Assembly (NCBI GenBank): GCA_035079385.1
Contig: JAVHKY010000028.1
Coordinates: 7,626,001-7,690,000 of the forward strand
From: Aspidiotus rigidus
Taxonomy: Eukaryota > Arthropoda > Insecta > Hemiptera > Diaspididae
Direction of reading: 5' to 3'
DNA: 64,000 nt
Shown here: piece after piece, positions 33,340 to 44,769 of the stretch
Position numbering within the stretch: position 1 is the stretch's first letter
Layout: each line of letters begins with the position of its first letter
Notes under the pieces: generated by a model
What the model saw: the letters and a program-made list of their open reading frames with translations, nothing else
Databases searched by the model: none
Told to the model about the DNA's origin: nothing
Position numbers and translations under genes: made by a program

Positions 33340-35625
33340 TTGTGTGATGATGAAGGGGGGAGGGGAGATGGAGATTCATTCTTGTCGTTATCTGACCTCG
33401 GGTCTAAGGATTTCCCCATCATCTTCATCCTCTATGTGTCTGCGGCTGAACAATCGTCTTCATATCTCCGGCCTTCCACAGACAGGGTAAGTGTCAGGTA
33501 TATTAGCTTTGGGCACGGTCTCGCGTTTCTGATTACAACTTCCGCTATTTTGGTACGTGATGGTGTAGCTTGAGCCATCTGGCCTTGGTATAGCTTGTCG
33601 TATAGAGTCTGCTCTCGTAGTCTAGAATCGTTCATTCTTTAGACATGCCCTTACGATTGAAATTGGCTCCTGGCATGTTTGTGTTCGATTGAGTCACGTT
33701 TTGCCCGCTCCAACAGTTATGCATTCGAATTGTAGCGCTGCAATTTAATCCGGAGTTCATTTCTCAGCTGTGATGAAACCTCTTGAGAGACGTGACATGT
33801 TTCCGGCTTAACCTTTAACTTTCGCTTCTGTATTGAATAGCGCCACTCCCTTGTAGACCACGATTTTCGTCTCTATTTTGAGGTCGTTTTTTCGTCTCTA
33901 TGCTGAAGCGAATTCATTCTAGGTGTGGGACGATCGCTTAGATTTTGGCTGTTGCGGGATCGACGGTGAGAGAAAATGTTGAATTTTAAATTGTCTGTGA
34001 AACAAAAGATGTTTGGTATTTCTAGGGAGTGGGAATGGCCCACAGAAATATTGGTAGGTTTTGTTGGTGAAAAAATCGTTTTGAGTTTGCGTATGTCCTG
34101 GTGTGGAGGTATTGTAGGTAAAATGGAAGAAGGACAGTCGAAGTCGATATGTTTGGAGAGGCATTGGTCAAGGAAGTGGACCATGTGAGTGAATTTATGC
34201 CAGTGAGACAGTCAATGCTAGCTGGACCGAAGGAATTGAAGAATGGAGGTGAAGAGTTTGACTCTAGGGTTGAGTCGGCGGTAGTGCAGAGAACTTTGAA
34301 CCAAATTCAAGAATAAAGAGTCGAAAGGAATTGGAATTTTGTGTGATGATGAAGGGGGGGGGGGGGGATTGAGATTCATTCTCGTCGTTACCTGGCCTCG
34401 CTTCACCCTCTATGTGTCTTCATATGGCTAAACAATCGTCTTCATGATTTCTGACAGATATGTTAGCTTTGGGCACGGTCTGGCTTTGCTAATTGAAGCT
34501 CCCACCATTTTGGTGCGAGATGGTGTAGCTTGAGCTGTCCGGCCTTGGTCTAGGTCGTCGTATTGGGTCTGCTCTAGTAGTCTAGAATCGTTCATTCTTT
34601 AGACATACCCGTACCATCGAACTTGGCTCCTGACCTGTTTGTGTTCGATTGACTCATATTTTGCCCGGTTCAGCAGTTATGCATTCGAAACGTAGTCTTG
34701 CCATTTAATCCGGAGTTTATTTCTCAGCTGTCTTTGGTCGACATAACCTTTAGCTTTCGTTCCCGTATTAAATAGTGCCACTTTCTTGTAGACCACGATT
34801 TTCGTCTCTATTTTGAAGTCGCTTTTTCGTCTTTATGTTGAAGCGAATTCATTCTTTGGATTTCGGCTGTTGAGATCGACGGTGAGAGAAAATGTTGTTA
34901 ATTATCGTCTGGTGAAACAAAAGATGTTTGGTATTTCTAGGAAGTGAGAATGGCCAACAGAAATATTGGCAGATTTTGTTGGTGAAAAAATCATTTTGGC
35001 TTTGGGTATGTCCTGATGTGGAGGTACTGCTGGTAAAATGGGAAGAGGACATCAGTGAAAGTCGATATGTTCGGAGAGGAATTGGTCAAGGAAGTGGCCC
35101 ATGTGAGTGAATTATTGCCGGTGAGTCAGTCATTGCTTGCTGGACTTTAAAAAGAAGTCGTGGACCGAGGGAATTGAAGAATAAAAGTGAAGAGTTTGAC
35201 TCTAGGGTTGAGTCGGCGGTAGTGTAGTGATGATTCCTCGACTCCGCCTTCAGGCTGAGGGTGGGAATAGAGTTAGATCGAGGGGCACCAATGCTGCAAA
35301 CTTTGAACCAAATTTGTGAATAAAGAGTCGAAAGGAATTAGAGATGATGAGGGAGAAGGGGGAATTGAGATTCATTCTCGTCGTTATCTGGCCTCGGGTT
35401 CAAGGATTTTCCCATCATCTTTACCTTCTGTGTATCTTCATATGGCAAAACAATCGTCTTCATGATCCCTGACAGATATGTTAGCTTTGGGCACGGTCTG
35501 GCGTTTCGCCATTTTGGTGCGTGATGGTGGAGCTTGAGCCCTCCGGCTTGGTCTTGCTCTTCTGAGGTAGTCTAGAATCGTTCATTCTTTAGACATAACC
35601 GTAAGGTGTAGCGAGACCACGAATA
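33340..35625 (-). repeat. Tandem repeat of about 1 kb, 2.3 copies (repeat C)
   Basis: Copies start at GATGATGAAGGGGGG... near 33348 and 34345 and near 35345 (third, partial). Shared landmarks: GGAGATTCATTCTCGTCGTT, TTAGCTTTGGGCACGGTCT, GTAGTCTAGAATCGTTCATT, GTAGACCACGATTTTCGTCT and GTTTGACTCTAGGGTTGAGT. The minus strand keeps partial open frames with similar peptides in both copies (for example SRTKIAEV / SRTKMVGA before KARPCPK), which suggests descent from a coding element, but I recognise no domain. Divergence between copies is moderate, with small deletions. Confidence 0.8.
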
Positions 35626-36095
35626 ACTCATAGTCTAGGATTGATAGTATTTGATTTCAGTCATCGATTAGAAAATTTTTGGGAATTTGAATCTGTTTTA
35701 CGACGTACTTAATACTGCTGCTGCTATGGATAAAAGTCCGAATAATATCTCATTTCATTTCTCATGGGCTATGGCACTTACTTAGCGCAACACAGTTTCA
35801 TATCTGCAAAATTTTTCTATTTCGCATTAGCTAACGAGTTGAAATTTCGATTGAAAAGCTCATCTTGGGTTCGTTTTTCTTAAGAAGAACCCGGTGCGCT
35901 GTTTGTCGTTTGGAAATGAAAAAAAAAATCGTCTGTTCATCTTAAGGTATGTCTTTTGGAGATGGCATCAGGATGCCGATGAGGTCCCCAGTGACCTATT
36001 CTTCCTGTTATTTGAGTGATGTGAAGCACTATGTAGGGCAGCAAATGAGATCAATTTGTAATCAGGATGAACAGAAACTCCAGAATGATACAAGA
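35626..36095. other. Non-coding DNA
   Basis: No gene or repeat found. It separates repeat C from the 3' end of the next PLE fragment. Confidence 0.35.
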
Positions 36096-36100
36096 GTCGC

Positions 36101-36520
36101 GAGCGCTCTCGGTTAAACAACCATCATCGGACAAAGGTGAAAATCAACTCGACGAAAAGAAAATCGACAACATGAGCAAGTCGTAAGTCGACTGTGAGTC
36201 ACCCAACCAACCTTTGTCGGGAATGTACGGTCGATTGAGTAACTTTGCGTTATCGATGCGAATTATTTCGATATGCTCGAGAGCAATACGCTTGGAGTAC
36301 GACCTCTCGTTGTGGAGGAGAATTCACCCAAGTTTCTTTCTTCCCAGGCCTTCCTGTGTTCAGCCAATCTGATATTGAGCTGGCGATCGGTCTCACCTAA
36401 ATAAATACAGTTACAATCCGTGCTAGCTGTGCTGTGAACCCCTGTCTTTTCGACAGGGTTTTGTGGAGTATTCTGGAGTTTTTGTTCAGTACGTCTAGCC
36501 GTAACTTGGTGGACCAAATC
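36101..36520 (-). pseudogene. PLE fragment: GIY-YIG region and 3' end (PLE 2)
   Basis: The minus strand reads CNCIYLGETDRQLNIRLAEH then RKAWEERNLGE, matching the PLE GIY-YIG nuclease (compare CYIGETGRRMKVRLDEH at 39.9 kb); the YIG-equivalent here is YLG and the following Arg/His residues are kept. The frame breaks soon after ERNLGE. The RT domain is missing upstream. Downstream at 36101-36131 lies a hammerhead-like stretch (CCGATGA, GGTT/AACC stem, GAGA) ending in GCGCT. A dead 5'-truncated copy. Confidence 0.8.
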
Positions 36521-36985
36521 GATTCTATAATTAAGAATCTGCCACCATTTACCTTTAAAATTTTTTTTTTTTTGGTAGAAGGTTGACGAAAAATTATCCT
36601 ACTTTTTCCGACTGTTTAAAGTGGAATTGCTAAGAAAAACCGCGCTCGAAGCGAACTAGTCGAAAGACCACGTTCTCGAATCGAGTCAAGGTCAATGACC
36701 TGTATTCGTGTACACCTTATTTGAAATGAAATTGAAGGTTACCGTGGCTTACGTTTTAGAAGGCTACTCGTTGCGGGCTGCTTTTACTGACTTCTCCCTT
36801 TTCAAATTTTCTTCCAAAGAAAACTGAATTACTCCATCAATCTTTACCAAATTAACTCAGAAAGAACTACAAATTTACTCCTTCAGTACATTTTACTTTC
36901 GAGTAAATCGATGTAGTGGCGTTCCGCAAATTTTTTTCCGTACATACGTACATACAAATAAGACTAGATGATTCATTTCAGTGTG
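36521..36985. other. Non-coding DNA
   Basis: Contains a T-run (36558-36570). No coding or repeat signal identified. Confidence 0.35.
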
Positions 36986-36994
36986 GTTGATTGA

Positions 36995-37200
36995 ATTTTT
37001 TTCAATATAATTTCCTAATGTCTTTCCATATAGAGGCATTAGAAACGAGTTCGTTATTGATACCCTTGACAAACCATCTCCATGCTTCCTTCCCAGCAGA
37101 ACGATTCTGGAGTCTAGCTTTTGCTTTCAGTTTAGGAGTACGAATTCTAGCCACTACCGACGCAAGAACAATTTTTTCCCGTCCGAATGCGATCACCTAC
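36995..37200 (-). pseudogene. Jockey/I-type non-LTR retrotransposon fragment (EN-RT linker)
   Basis: The minus strand keeps an open frame of about 64 codons reading KAKARLQNRSAGKEAWRWFV then NASIWKDIRKLY. This resembles the conserved linker between the endonuclease and RT domains in Jockey-clade elements (pattern ...A(K)R(E/K)AWRxF...(S/T)xxWxxIRKL). No endonuclease or RT flanks survive. Short fragment, so clade assignment is tentative. Confidence 0.5.
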
Positions 37201-39355
37201 CCCTTCTGATACTAACTAATGAATGTCCCTTGGTCTGATGTTCCATGAAGGAAGTTGAAATCGCAGTCCCATTTCACTTCTCATCTTAGAACCTTCAAAC
37301 CTACCTTTTTTTCGATTGTTTAGATGTTGTCAAAGTGAAATGAGTTTCGTTTCATCGCAAAGTACTCGTAAAAATACACCATATCCGTGTTGTAGTCGTG
37401 GTATTAGAAGCGTTCCTCCCTTTTCCCAGTAAAATGTGAGATTTACGTAAGTGTAGAACACATACGCCACCGCGAAATACGCAATCAGATGAAAATTTAG
37501 TTGTTTTATAGATGCGACTATACGTGTATTCACGCAGCGCAGAGACTGAAAACGCTTTATTTTTTCCCTGCAAAGTTGCTTAATGCGGCAATTTCGCGGA
37601 GAAAAAAAAAAGAAAAAACTTTCTACTCGAACCTTTGGTAATTTGTTCTACCAATAACTTCTGGTGTATCGCCAACGATGTGTGGAACCCCTCCCTTAAA
37701 TAAATCACGTACGTTACCTATTCGTTTCCGATTCTTTACTTTATCGTTATAGTGTGGGCTTTTAAATAGCTGTTGATGTTTATAGCTTTTGTAATTTTAT
37801 CGCGTTTGATTTGTTTTCGTATGCGGTTTACAGACGCGAGCTTTTTTCCTTTCAAGTTCGGCGCGCATTATCGCGAAGTGCTCGCGTACGCATCGTTTCA
37901 GTCGCGTCCTTTGAGGGTTTTTTTTTTTTGTGGCAATAGTGAGACTTATTTTTCATAATCGAATTGTAATCGGATGGTATAGTCTACTCATTTCTCTCGC
38001 ATAATACCTGTTATTTACGGATCTTGTATACGGAACGTGAACTCGTGTACCGACTTGTAATATCGTACGTACACTCTTGTACACGTTTGTCTTGGAACCA
38101 AAAAACAGCCACACAAACGTCAAACACATCCCCGTTTTAATTAAAACGCATTTACCGCGCGCACGTCTATATAAAGAAAAACTCCTTTATACGTGTTCTA
38201 GTGCGCGACTTCGCTCTCTATGCTCGGTTACGAATTAAAACGGAGACGAAATGTCCTCCGAATTGAAATACGTGCACCGTGAATGACGTACAGATTATTG
38301 AATATAAAAGCTCACAGACACGCTATTACGGGGAAAAAAAGCAACATTAAAGGATTGCCATAGTTGACAGGAGTTGATTTTAATTAATACGGGAAAAAAT
38401 ACCATCGGTGGTACACTAACGACGACGACGACGACGACAACGAAGGCCTATGACGCCCGACGACGACGTTTAATTTTACAGCCTTTAAACAACTTTCAAC
38501 GTTTTAAGATCGAAATGTACGACGACGGACGCGCGGGGTTCGACTGTACGACGTGCCGATGCACATTAATACGAGATGGGACAAAAATATCATTCGCCAA
38601 AATACGAGTATTTAATTCCGAAGGACAGACGATGCACCGAAGTGTCGACTGGAATACGAAGTTTTGCGCGCGATACGTTCGATATGATAGGGCTTGTATG
38701 CGGAGAGATGAGGATGTGTTCGGATCATCTGTCGCTTGCTATGCCTTTCACTTCTCGGATATCGAGAATTGCTCGTATAACTGTGGTGTCACTTCATCAT
38801 TAATTGCACAATGTGACTTATGAATTTTTTAATGAGTATGCGGTACTCCGTAAACCAGTCGACGTCATCATCTCGCTTGATTTTTTTATCTTTCTCTATG
38901 TTGGTCATTATCGTCCTCGGCTCGTCCACGCAAGCGCGATCCGTGGGGTAGTTTCAAATTCAGTTCAGTTACTATCCATGTATGATCGTCTTATGGTAGA
39001 GGCGATAAAGACACATAAAATGGGGTCGCAGGAATTCTAGGGCACAGAATATCAGAAATGATTGTACCTAGATGGTCAAGTTCGGAAGATTCGCCCTCCA
39101 AGTCTTCTGTAAAATTTTGTTTGGCGAATATCTCGATTGGGCTCCAAGAAAGAAGCGAAATTCTTTGTACAATTTACTATGAGGTAGTCTACGAAAGTTG
39201 TCTCAAAAGTAGTGGTCCACATGCAGTGGATTCTGAAGCAGTACAAAATGACGTGAAAACCAGCTCTTTCGCGTAGATGCACTGCTTCCATCTTGTCGGT
39301 AGCTAAACGGATTCGTTCTTCCAAATTACGGTTGTCCATAACGACGAGAAAGGAC
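37201..39355. other. CpG-rich apparently unique DNA with (ACG)n
   Basis: No gene called. 37600-38760 is CpG-rich and contains a short (ACG)n run (38417-38437). The 149-codon frame at 38374-38823 spans that run and has no motif or protein-like bias, so I treat it as chance. Confidence 0.4.
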
Positions 39356-39403
39356 TACTCCGAAGAGGAGTAAAAACTACAAACACCGCAGAAGATAAAT
39401 AAA

Positions 39404-39440
39404 GCCCAGCGCTTTCGGTTAATAAACCATCATCGGGACT
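39404..39440 (-). ncRNA. Hammerhead-ribozyme-like relic, 3' of PLE 3
   Basis: The minus strand gives AGTC, CCGATGA, TGGTT-TATT-AACC, GAAAGCGC, TGGGCT. It follows the order core, stem II, GAAA seen in hammerheads, with AGTC/GGCT able to form a short stem I, but the core has C where U4 is invariant, so activity is doubtful. Confidence 0.4.
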
Positions 39441-40450
39441 GAAATGAAAGCAACTGACAAGAACGGAGAAGAAACCTCGGATCATTAAGGTTAATCAAAC
39501 GAGGGTTCATAACGTGAGTCATAAACGAGTTCAATCAAGCCATGTTTAGCACAGTAATATCATCAGTATTGATATGACGAATTATTTCTATGTGCTCGAG
39601 GGCAATCCGTTTAAAGTATGAATTCTCCTTATGGAGGAGACTTTCGGATCCCTCACGGAAGTTATGACCGCTGTTGATTAAGTGATCGGCAAATGCTCAT
39701 TCTCCCAAACGTCCCTTTTCCCAGGCCTTCAGGTGTTCGTCTAATCTCACCTTCATCCGGCGGCCGGTTTCACCAATATAACAACCTCTGCAATCCCTGC
39801 ATTCCAATTTATAAACACCACTCCTTTCATACGCAGGTTTACGGTCCTTCAACTTAACGAACAACCCGTTGACGGTAGTGGTGTTGTAATAGGCCGGTCT
39901 GAAAATGAACAGGCGAAGGGCCCGACCCAATTCGATAGAGAACCTCCCTAGAAAAGGGAGACTGATCCATCGCAATCCCCGATCACGGATCATGTCTCGA
40001 GGGTGGGAGGTGGTGGAATCAAGGCTTTTCCTCGTAATTTTCCTCCGAACCGTCGCCTCAACATCAACATTGACACCATTCACTCTAGCCCAACTCTTTT
40101 TTGAAAGCAGCCTGACTCACAGGAAAGCGAGTCAATCTGTGGACTAAACTGTTAGAAGCTGCTAACTCATGAGCAACAGGACAGAAGGACGCTCCGCGGA
40201 CTAAAATATCGACGTAGTATCTTTTCTGTGTATTCCAAACTCGTGGATCCCATCTCTAATTGAGATAGAAAATCCAAAAAGTTGATCGTAAAGCCACCAA
40301 CTTCCAAGGTAAATTTTATAGATGGGTATAATGAATTGAGATACTTCAGAAACTCACCAAGGAGATCTGGATGACCAGTCCACGTACAGAGAACGTCATT
40401 AACGTACCTGTGCCAGTAGTGTATAAGATTGAGTAACACCTGGCCCGAGT
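39404..40450 (-). pseudogene. PLE fragment: RT motif C, thumb and GIY-YIG (PLE 3)
   Basis: Reading on the minus strand from 40450: SGQVLLNLIHYWHRYVNDVL (RT motif C, where the usual YVDDVL has become YVNDVL, losing a catalytic Asp), then LNSLYPSIKFTLEVGG and NFLDF. A frame break follows, and from 40083 there is VNVDVEATVRRKITRKSLDS, a linker, and GVYKLECRDCRGCYIGET (GIY-YIG with its Cys pair) ending RLDEHLKAWEKGRLGE. A TGA at about 39694 interrupts the nuclease; recognisable sequence continues to about 39520. A hammerhead-like stretch lies at 39404-39440. Non-functional. The N-terminal part is probably the fragment near 41.4-41.8 kb. Confidence 0.88.
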
Positions 40451-41150
40451 TACTCCTCTTCGGAGTATTCCCTTCTCGCCGGTGTCGGTAGTTGCTGAAT
40501 GCCGTCCTACACCTTGGTTCGGTTGAGACGTCGGAAATCCTTGGTCAAGCTACACGTCAGCCGGTCAATGTCCCGGAAATGGCGAGAATGTGGCTGAGAA
40601 CCCGGCCTGTATCCCTGGTCTGAGTCCCTGCAGGCCTGCCAACGGGTCACTATTTTGGTGACTTGGTCACTCTTTTCTTTCTTGGTCCACATTATCAGCC
40701 ATGGAAGATGTGTAGGTCTATGTCACTCTTCCCGATCAATGTGATGATTGGTGTGCAGTTGAATGAGCTAGCGTGTGCTCTGCTGTACCATATTTATTTT
40801 CGCTTCCTAGCTGATCATATTCCTTGTACCTCCTTCACGTTCAACGACTGTTTTTCATTTTCGTTACAGGTCAACTAGTAAAGAACTGCAGTCCAGAAAT
40901 TTGCCAGAAAATATTTATCGAGTTGTGTCAGTCAATCTAGAATTGGCCAACGATAGTCCTTCTGTTTCGAGTGCTGTATTCAACTGCTAATATTGCTGAT
41001 GTTCATTATGGGTATGACAGTACTAACTAAATCACTTTTAGTCATTTTTTGAAGTCACTGGTTGGTCACTCGATTCAATGCACGCTTGGTGGAGGTATTC
41101 CCATTCGCGTCGTCCATCTCCCCCACCACCATTCTCCTGTGGAACACAGC
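40451..41150. other. Unassigned segment between PLE pieces
   Basis: Begins with a 17-base near-palindrome TACTCCTCTTCGGAGTA that also occurs (inverted) at 39356-39372. No further gene motif recognised. Confidence 0.35.
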
Positions 41151-41155
41151 GATAA

Positions 41156-41310
41156 TCACCGCATTTGTCTTGTGGTCGCGTACATCAACAAGTCTCGATC
41201 TTCAATGAACTTTTGCCGCCATCGTTTCACTGTTGTGCATCTCAGAGCACTTCCTTTGCCATACAATTCTACGATACGAATGCACGCATGTTGCTCGACT
41301 CGAGTTATCT
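41156..41310 (-). pseudogene. Possible transposase helix-turn-helix fragment
   Basis: The minus strand reads RVEQHACIRIVELYGKGSAL then RCTTVKRWRQKFIEDRDLL. A run of the type E(Q)xxxI+xxxxxGxS...TVKRWxxKF resembles the N-terminal DNA-binding part of mariner-type transposases. It is short and unsupported by terminal repeats, so the call is weak. Confidence 0.28.
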
Positions 41311-41356
41311 GACCTGACTCTACAGACTCCTCTTCCTCCATACTCCCGGACATGTT

Positions 41357-41830
41357 CGCAACTCGGAGTTCCCTTTATTGATTCTTGTTACTACAAATAT
41401 CAATCGGTGACGACGGATCTTTTCTTTCAAGTCTAGAATAATCATGGAGTTACCCTTATCGACTTTGGTTGCTTTCAATTGGTGACGACAAATCTTCCCT
41501 TGTGATGTGTGGGTCCTCATGTAGGATAACTGGAAAGTCGTCACCTTTATTGACTCTTGTTACTAGCAATCGGTGACGACGGATCTTCTTTTGCAAACTC
41601 TGGAATCCGATTGTTGAAGCGTTGAATGCAACGACTAAAGATAGTACTGCTGAAACCAACTTTGATAAAAAGATCAGCAATAAAGGGTAAGGTGGCCCGT
41701 GCTCAAACTTTATTTTCAAAACAAACTTTTGAAGAAAACTTGGGAGATCAGTGATCCCATAGGAGAGTCGATCGGAACATCGATAGTTCTGGGAATTCAT
41801 AAATTAGATGTTGGAATTGACAGAAGTTGA
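41357..41830 (-). pseudogene. PLE N-terminal RT fragment with triplicated motif (PLE 3, 5' part)
   Basis: PLE RTs carry a conserved ...I(T/V)(K/R)ADKG(N/D)xVVI(L/M)... block before the palm. The minus strand has this three times in tandem: LVTRVNKGDDFPVILHED (about 41560), KATKVDKGNSMIILD (about 41470) and VVTRINKGNS (about 41395), each followed or preceded by KIRRHRL. The DNA repeats (CCTTTATTGA(T/C)TCTTGTTA and CGGTGACGACGGATCTT) are spaced about 80-90 bp. It lies in the right order and orientation to be the 5' part of the element at 39.4-40.45 kb, separated by about 900 bp. Confidence 0.6.
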
Positions 41831-42845
41831 ATGGGAGACACATTTCATATAGAGTGGCGTGAAGTCATCAACGATTGGGATGCAGATGAATTTTAAAGTA
41901 ATGGGGAATAGGAAGGAGGATGCGCGGAAACATACTTTGATGGACAATTGAGACTAACAACTCATCAACGATTTGAACGATTGATCGAGAAACTTGTATT
42001 GTACGAAAGTCGCCACCGGTCTTATTGCAATATTTTCCTCGTGGAGCTTAAGAAGGCCGTGAAGGTTCTTGAAAGAGTCGATCTGCTATCACGTACACGA
42101 TTAAAAAAAATTGAACTCGAAATCAATACCGCTACCTGTACATCTTCTACTTTGCAGAGAAGCGAGGACTTTTTTTATCGTGTTCCTCTTTGTCAAGAAT
42201 CACCGAGTACCAGCTTTAGTTACTCAACTGTTGAGCGAAGTTTGAGTGCAAGAAGTCGTAATCCGATTGCATAAACGGAGATACGAACTTTAATAGAAAA
42301 CAGCGATGCCCGTGCTCCATCGGAGGGTGGTATATTGTCTTTCCTGGAGGACAAAGACTTACCTAGAAGGGGAAGACGAACGTGGAAGTGGCGTCAGAGC
42401 TTTGACGTCGTAGAATCTCTAGACAGTAAAAATTGCTGAATCATGAAGTGGGAAGGGAAAAGGGTGGAAATATGGAAAAATTGCGACACCTGAAAATCGT
42501 ATGCCCAACTTCATGCTTAAAATTAAGGGAACAATTTGATTTGAAAATGCATTCTCGATGTGTAGAGTTCGATTTCCAATTTCGAAGTTAAGGGTTGTAG
42601 GTTTTACCGTTTTATTGTTGGAACGTATACTTTTTCGTTGTATTTGAATCGCTCATTTCGTTTAGTTCTCGTTATCAATAGGTACTACGCGCAATAATAC
42701 GAAAATGCGTCAATAATAGAAAATCCAGTCTTACTGTTTATTCAGAATACTTATACTCCTCATCAAAAGACACACAGCAAATAAATTGGATTCAGATGAT
42801 GTATCCACAGCTATTTTCCGTTCAACTCTTTACAGCTATTCTGTA
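41831..42845. other. Unassigned; weak coding-like stretch on plus strand
   Basis: The plus-strand frame 41948-42274 (108 codons, containing RLIEKLVLYESRHRSYCN and SYSTVERSLSARSRNPIA) looks mildly protein-like and continues past a stop. The VERSLSARS run recalls, only loosely, the ERSFS motif of hAT transposase C-termini. I do not call a gene. Confidence 0.25.
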
Positions 42846-42847
42846 GA

Positions 42848-43159
42848 TTACCCACCTGCGGCTACTGGAGTAACCTCGAGAACAAAGCATACTTCGAAGA
42901 TAGAGCCCTCTATCATAACTTCCTCGTCCAAGACAGCAGCCGTTTGAGCACGAATAAAGTCATTCGGGTTTATCTGATTGAAAAGTGGAACTGGTATACT
43001 TGATATGCACAGTAATGTGTAGGCGACTTGGTTTTCAGTTCGGCAGTTTATCATTCGTACATCCCGGAAGCTGAGATTGCCAATGACTATGTCGGTTACA
43101 AGTGTGTTCAGAACGTAGGCTTCTCTCGCGTGTAGCTCAACACCAGGCGGCGCATTCAT
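42848..43159 (-). CDS. Hypothetical 103-aa ORF or exon
   Basis: An uninterrupted minus-strand frame from ATG (43157-43159) to TAA. The product is acidic, has little low complexity, and contains HAREAYVLNTLVTDIVIGNL and FIRAQTAAVLDEEVMIEG. I do not recognise a family. A CAG followed by GTGGGTAA at the 3' end could be a splice donor rather than a stop context, and TTGACTTTTAG precedes the ATG as a possible acceptor, so this could be an exon of a larger gene. No neighbouring exon was identified. It is the most gene-like non-transposon frame in the window, but it could be chance. Confidence 0.3.
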   Translation of the reverse strand: MNAPPGVELHAREAYVLNTLVTDIVIGNLSFRDVRMINCRTENQVAYTLLCISSIPVPLFNQINPNDFIRAQTAAVLDEEVMIEGSIFEVCFVLEVTPVAAGG

Positions 43160-44085
43160 CTTTGGCTTTGAAAACTAAAAGTCAATGATTAAGGGTCGAC
43201 GTTGTGTTTGTTTTTCTGACGGTCGTGCCGTAGATTTCCACAAAACTGATCCTCGTAGTTTCGAAAGCTGAAAAATAATGGTTACTGTCACATGATTATT
43301 CAGTCCGCTTTCCAACAGGTCATCATTCGCATTACTTAGCAATCTTTCTGTCACGGAATAACCTTATATCGGACGGAGACCTTATTTGGTAACTGTATCG
43401 AATAGTGAACATCTTATTATCTTATCGACTCGTGTATAGTCTCCACTACTTTTGAGGCCCTACAATTTCCCCTTGTGCATTAGGAAGAAAAGGCTAAGGG
43501 GGTATTGTAAAACATATACATGAGTGTTGACAAAAAAAAAATCGAAAATGTGCAAGCCTTAGATAAGTGAAGAGTTGGGTTTGAAGAGGAAAACGAAATT
43601 TTTTGCGCAATCACGACGTACATCCCTGGTTAAAATACGATAAAATCACATACTTTTTTGCCGCGAATTCTTCGCAAATATCGAAATTGTCGACAGTAGA
43701 TAACTAAGTTTATTTTGAAACGAATATTGTTTTACGTCGACCTTACTCGCATCCTCTAGTTCTTAGGGATTAACGTCCCAGTATAGGTTCAAACCGGTGC
43801 GATAAATAACTGAACTTTGCATTTTTTGATAGAAGCTTGAATTTGGGTATATTATTTCTTCAATCGCCCATCTTATCATGAAAATCATCATCCCTTGGTT
43901 AACCTTTATCAGGAGTTCCAGGCGAGAAAAAGTCATCCTTTCCAGACTAAGCATTCACTTCAACCTAACCAACCCTTAGATTCTATCTACCCCATCTTGT
44001 CCTGTACCTTCTCTATTATTGCTGGTCGCTGAGGTCTCCATTGCCCACCTTGAATTTGAGAATTTCAGATTTCAGATAAACCTAA
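43160..44085. other. Non-coding DNA
   Basis: No repeat or gene signal that I can support. Confidence 0.35.
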
Positions 44086-44089
44086 TGGA

Positions 44090-44560
44090 TGTCCGCACAT
44101 TTTGGTATAACGCGCCAGTATCTAGACGATATCTTCTGTGTGTCGGATAGCCGTGAGTCAGAACTATCCTCCTCTAACCCTCTTCAACAGACTGAATTCA
44201 TTCCACCCCTCCTTATCTTTCACTCAACATTTTTAATCTGACTCTCTTCCTCTTATCTAATAATAATCATCTTACTCCTTTAAGATTTCTTGTAAACTTA
44301 CAAGGGTGTTACGACTCGCCGCCTTCTTGTCTCTGATACATCACCTCATCTCACCTTCCTTCCCGAACGCAGAATTTGTCAAAGGGAGAATGTTTTTACT
44401 TTGTTTTTAAATTCTGGTTTTCGATTTGTTCCTTGTTTTGTATTCAGTTCCGTTGGGTATATCAACTTCGAAACGTCGGTAATTTGATTTATATCTGATG
44501 ACAGTGCATTTTAAGTTTGATTTTTAATTATACGTACTCCAAAGGATCTTGCATCCTCCA
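44090..44560 (+). pseudogene. PLE-type RT fragment and 3' end (PLE 4)
   Basis: One frame has ITRQYLDDIFCVSDS (RT motif C as YLDD, about 44119-44136). After a frameshift the next piece reads LFNRLNSFHPSLSFT, matching the LNSxHPSIKFT segment after motif C in PLEs. The rest is heavily decayed. Downstream lie CGAAACGTCGG (44469-44479) and CTGATGA (44495-44501), hammerhead-core words but in permuted order. PLE is favoured over other RT classes by the HPSxxFT word; confidence is moderate. Confidence 0.5.
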
Positions 44561-44765
44561 ACTCGTTATCCGTAGACCTCCGGAAAATTATTAGCCGAAA
44601 ACAATACAAGAAATTAATCAACGGCAGTATGCTTACCTATTTGCTAGTTCTGGTGCACTCCAGGTGTGTGATTTTGATGCTATGGTTTTGAATGAGGTAA
44701 ATATTTATTAATGTATTAGGGTGAGTAAGTTATCATCAGCAGCAGCAAGTAGCGGTAAGAAATTA
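44561..44765. other. Short unassigned stretch
   Basis: No feature recognised; ends in an array of AGCAGCAGCAAG at about 44740. Confidence 0.3.
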
Positions 44766-44769
44766 ATTT

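Noticed and set aside
33166..33573. 135-codon open frame on plus strand
   Set aside because: It spans the start of a tandem repeat and is not kept in the second copy.
38374..38823. 149-codon open frame with Thr run
   Set aside because: The Thr run is an (ACG)n microsatellite; the rest has no motif and an overlapping frame is equally open.
44469..44501. Functional hammerhead near PLE 4
   Set aside because: GAAAC precedes CTGATGA and the segments that should form stem II do not pair; kept only as a PLE-end indication.
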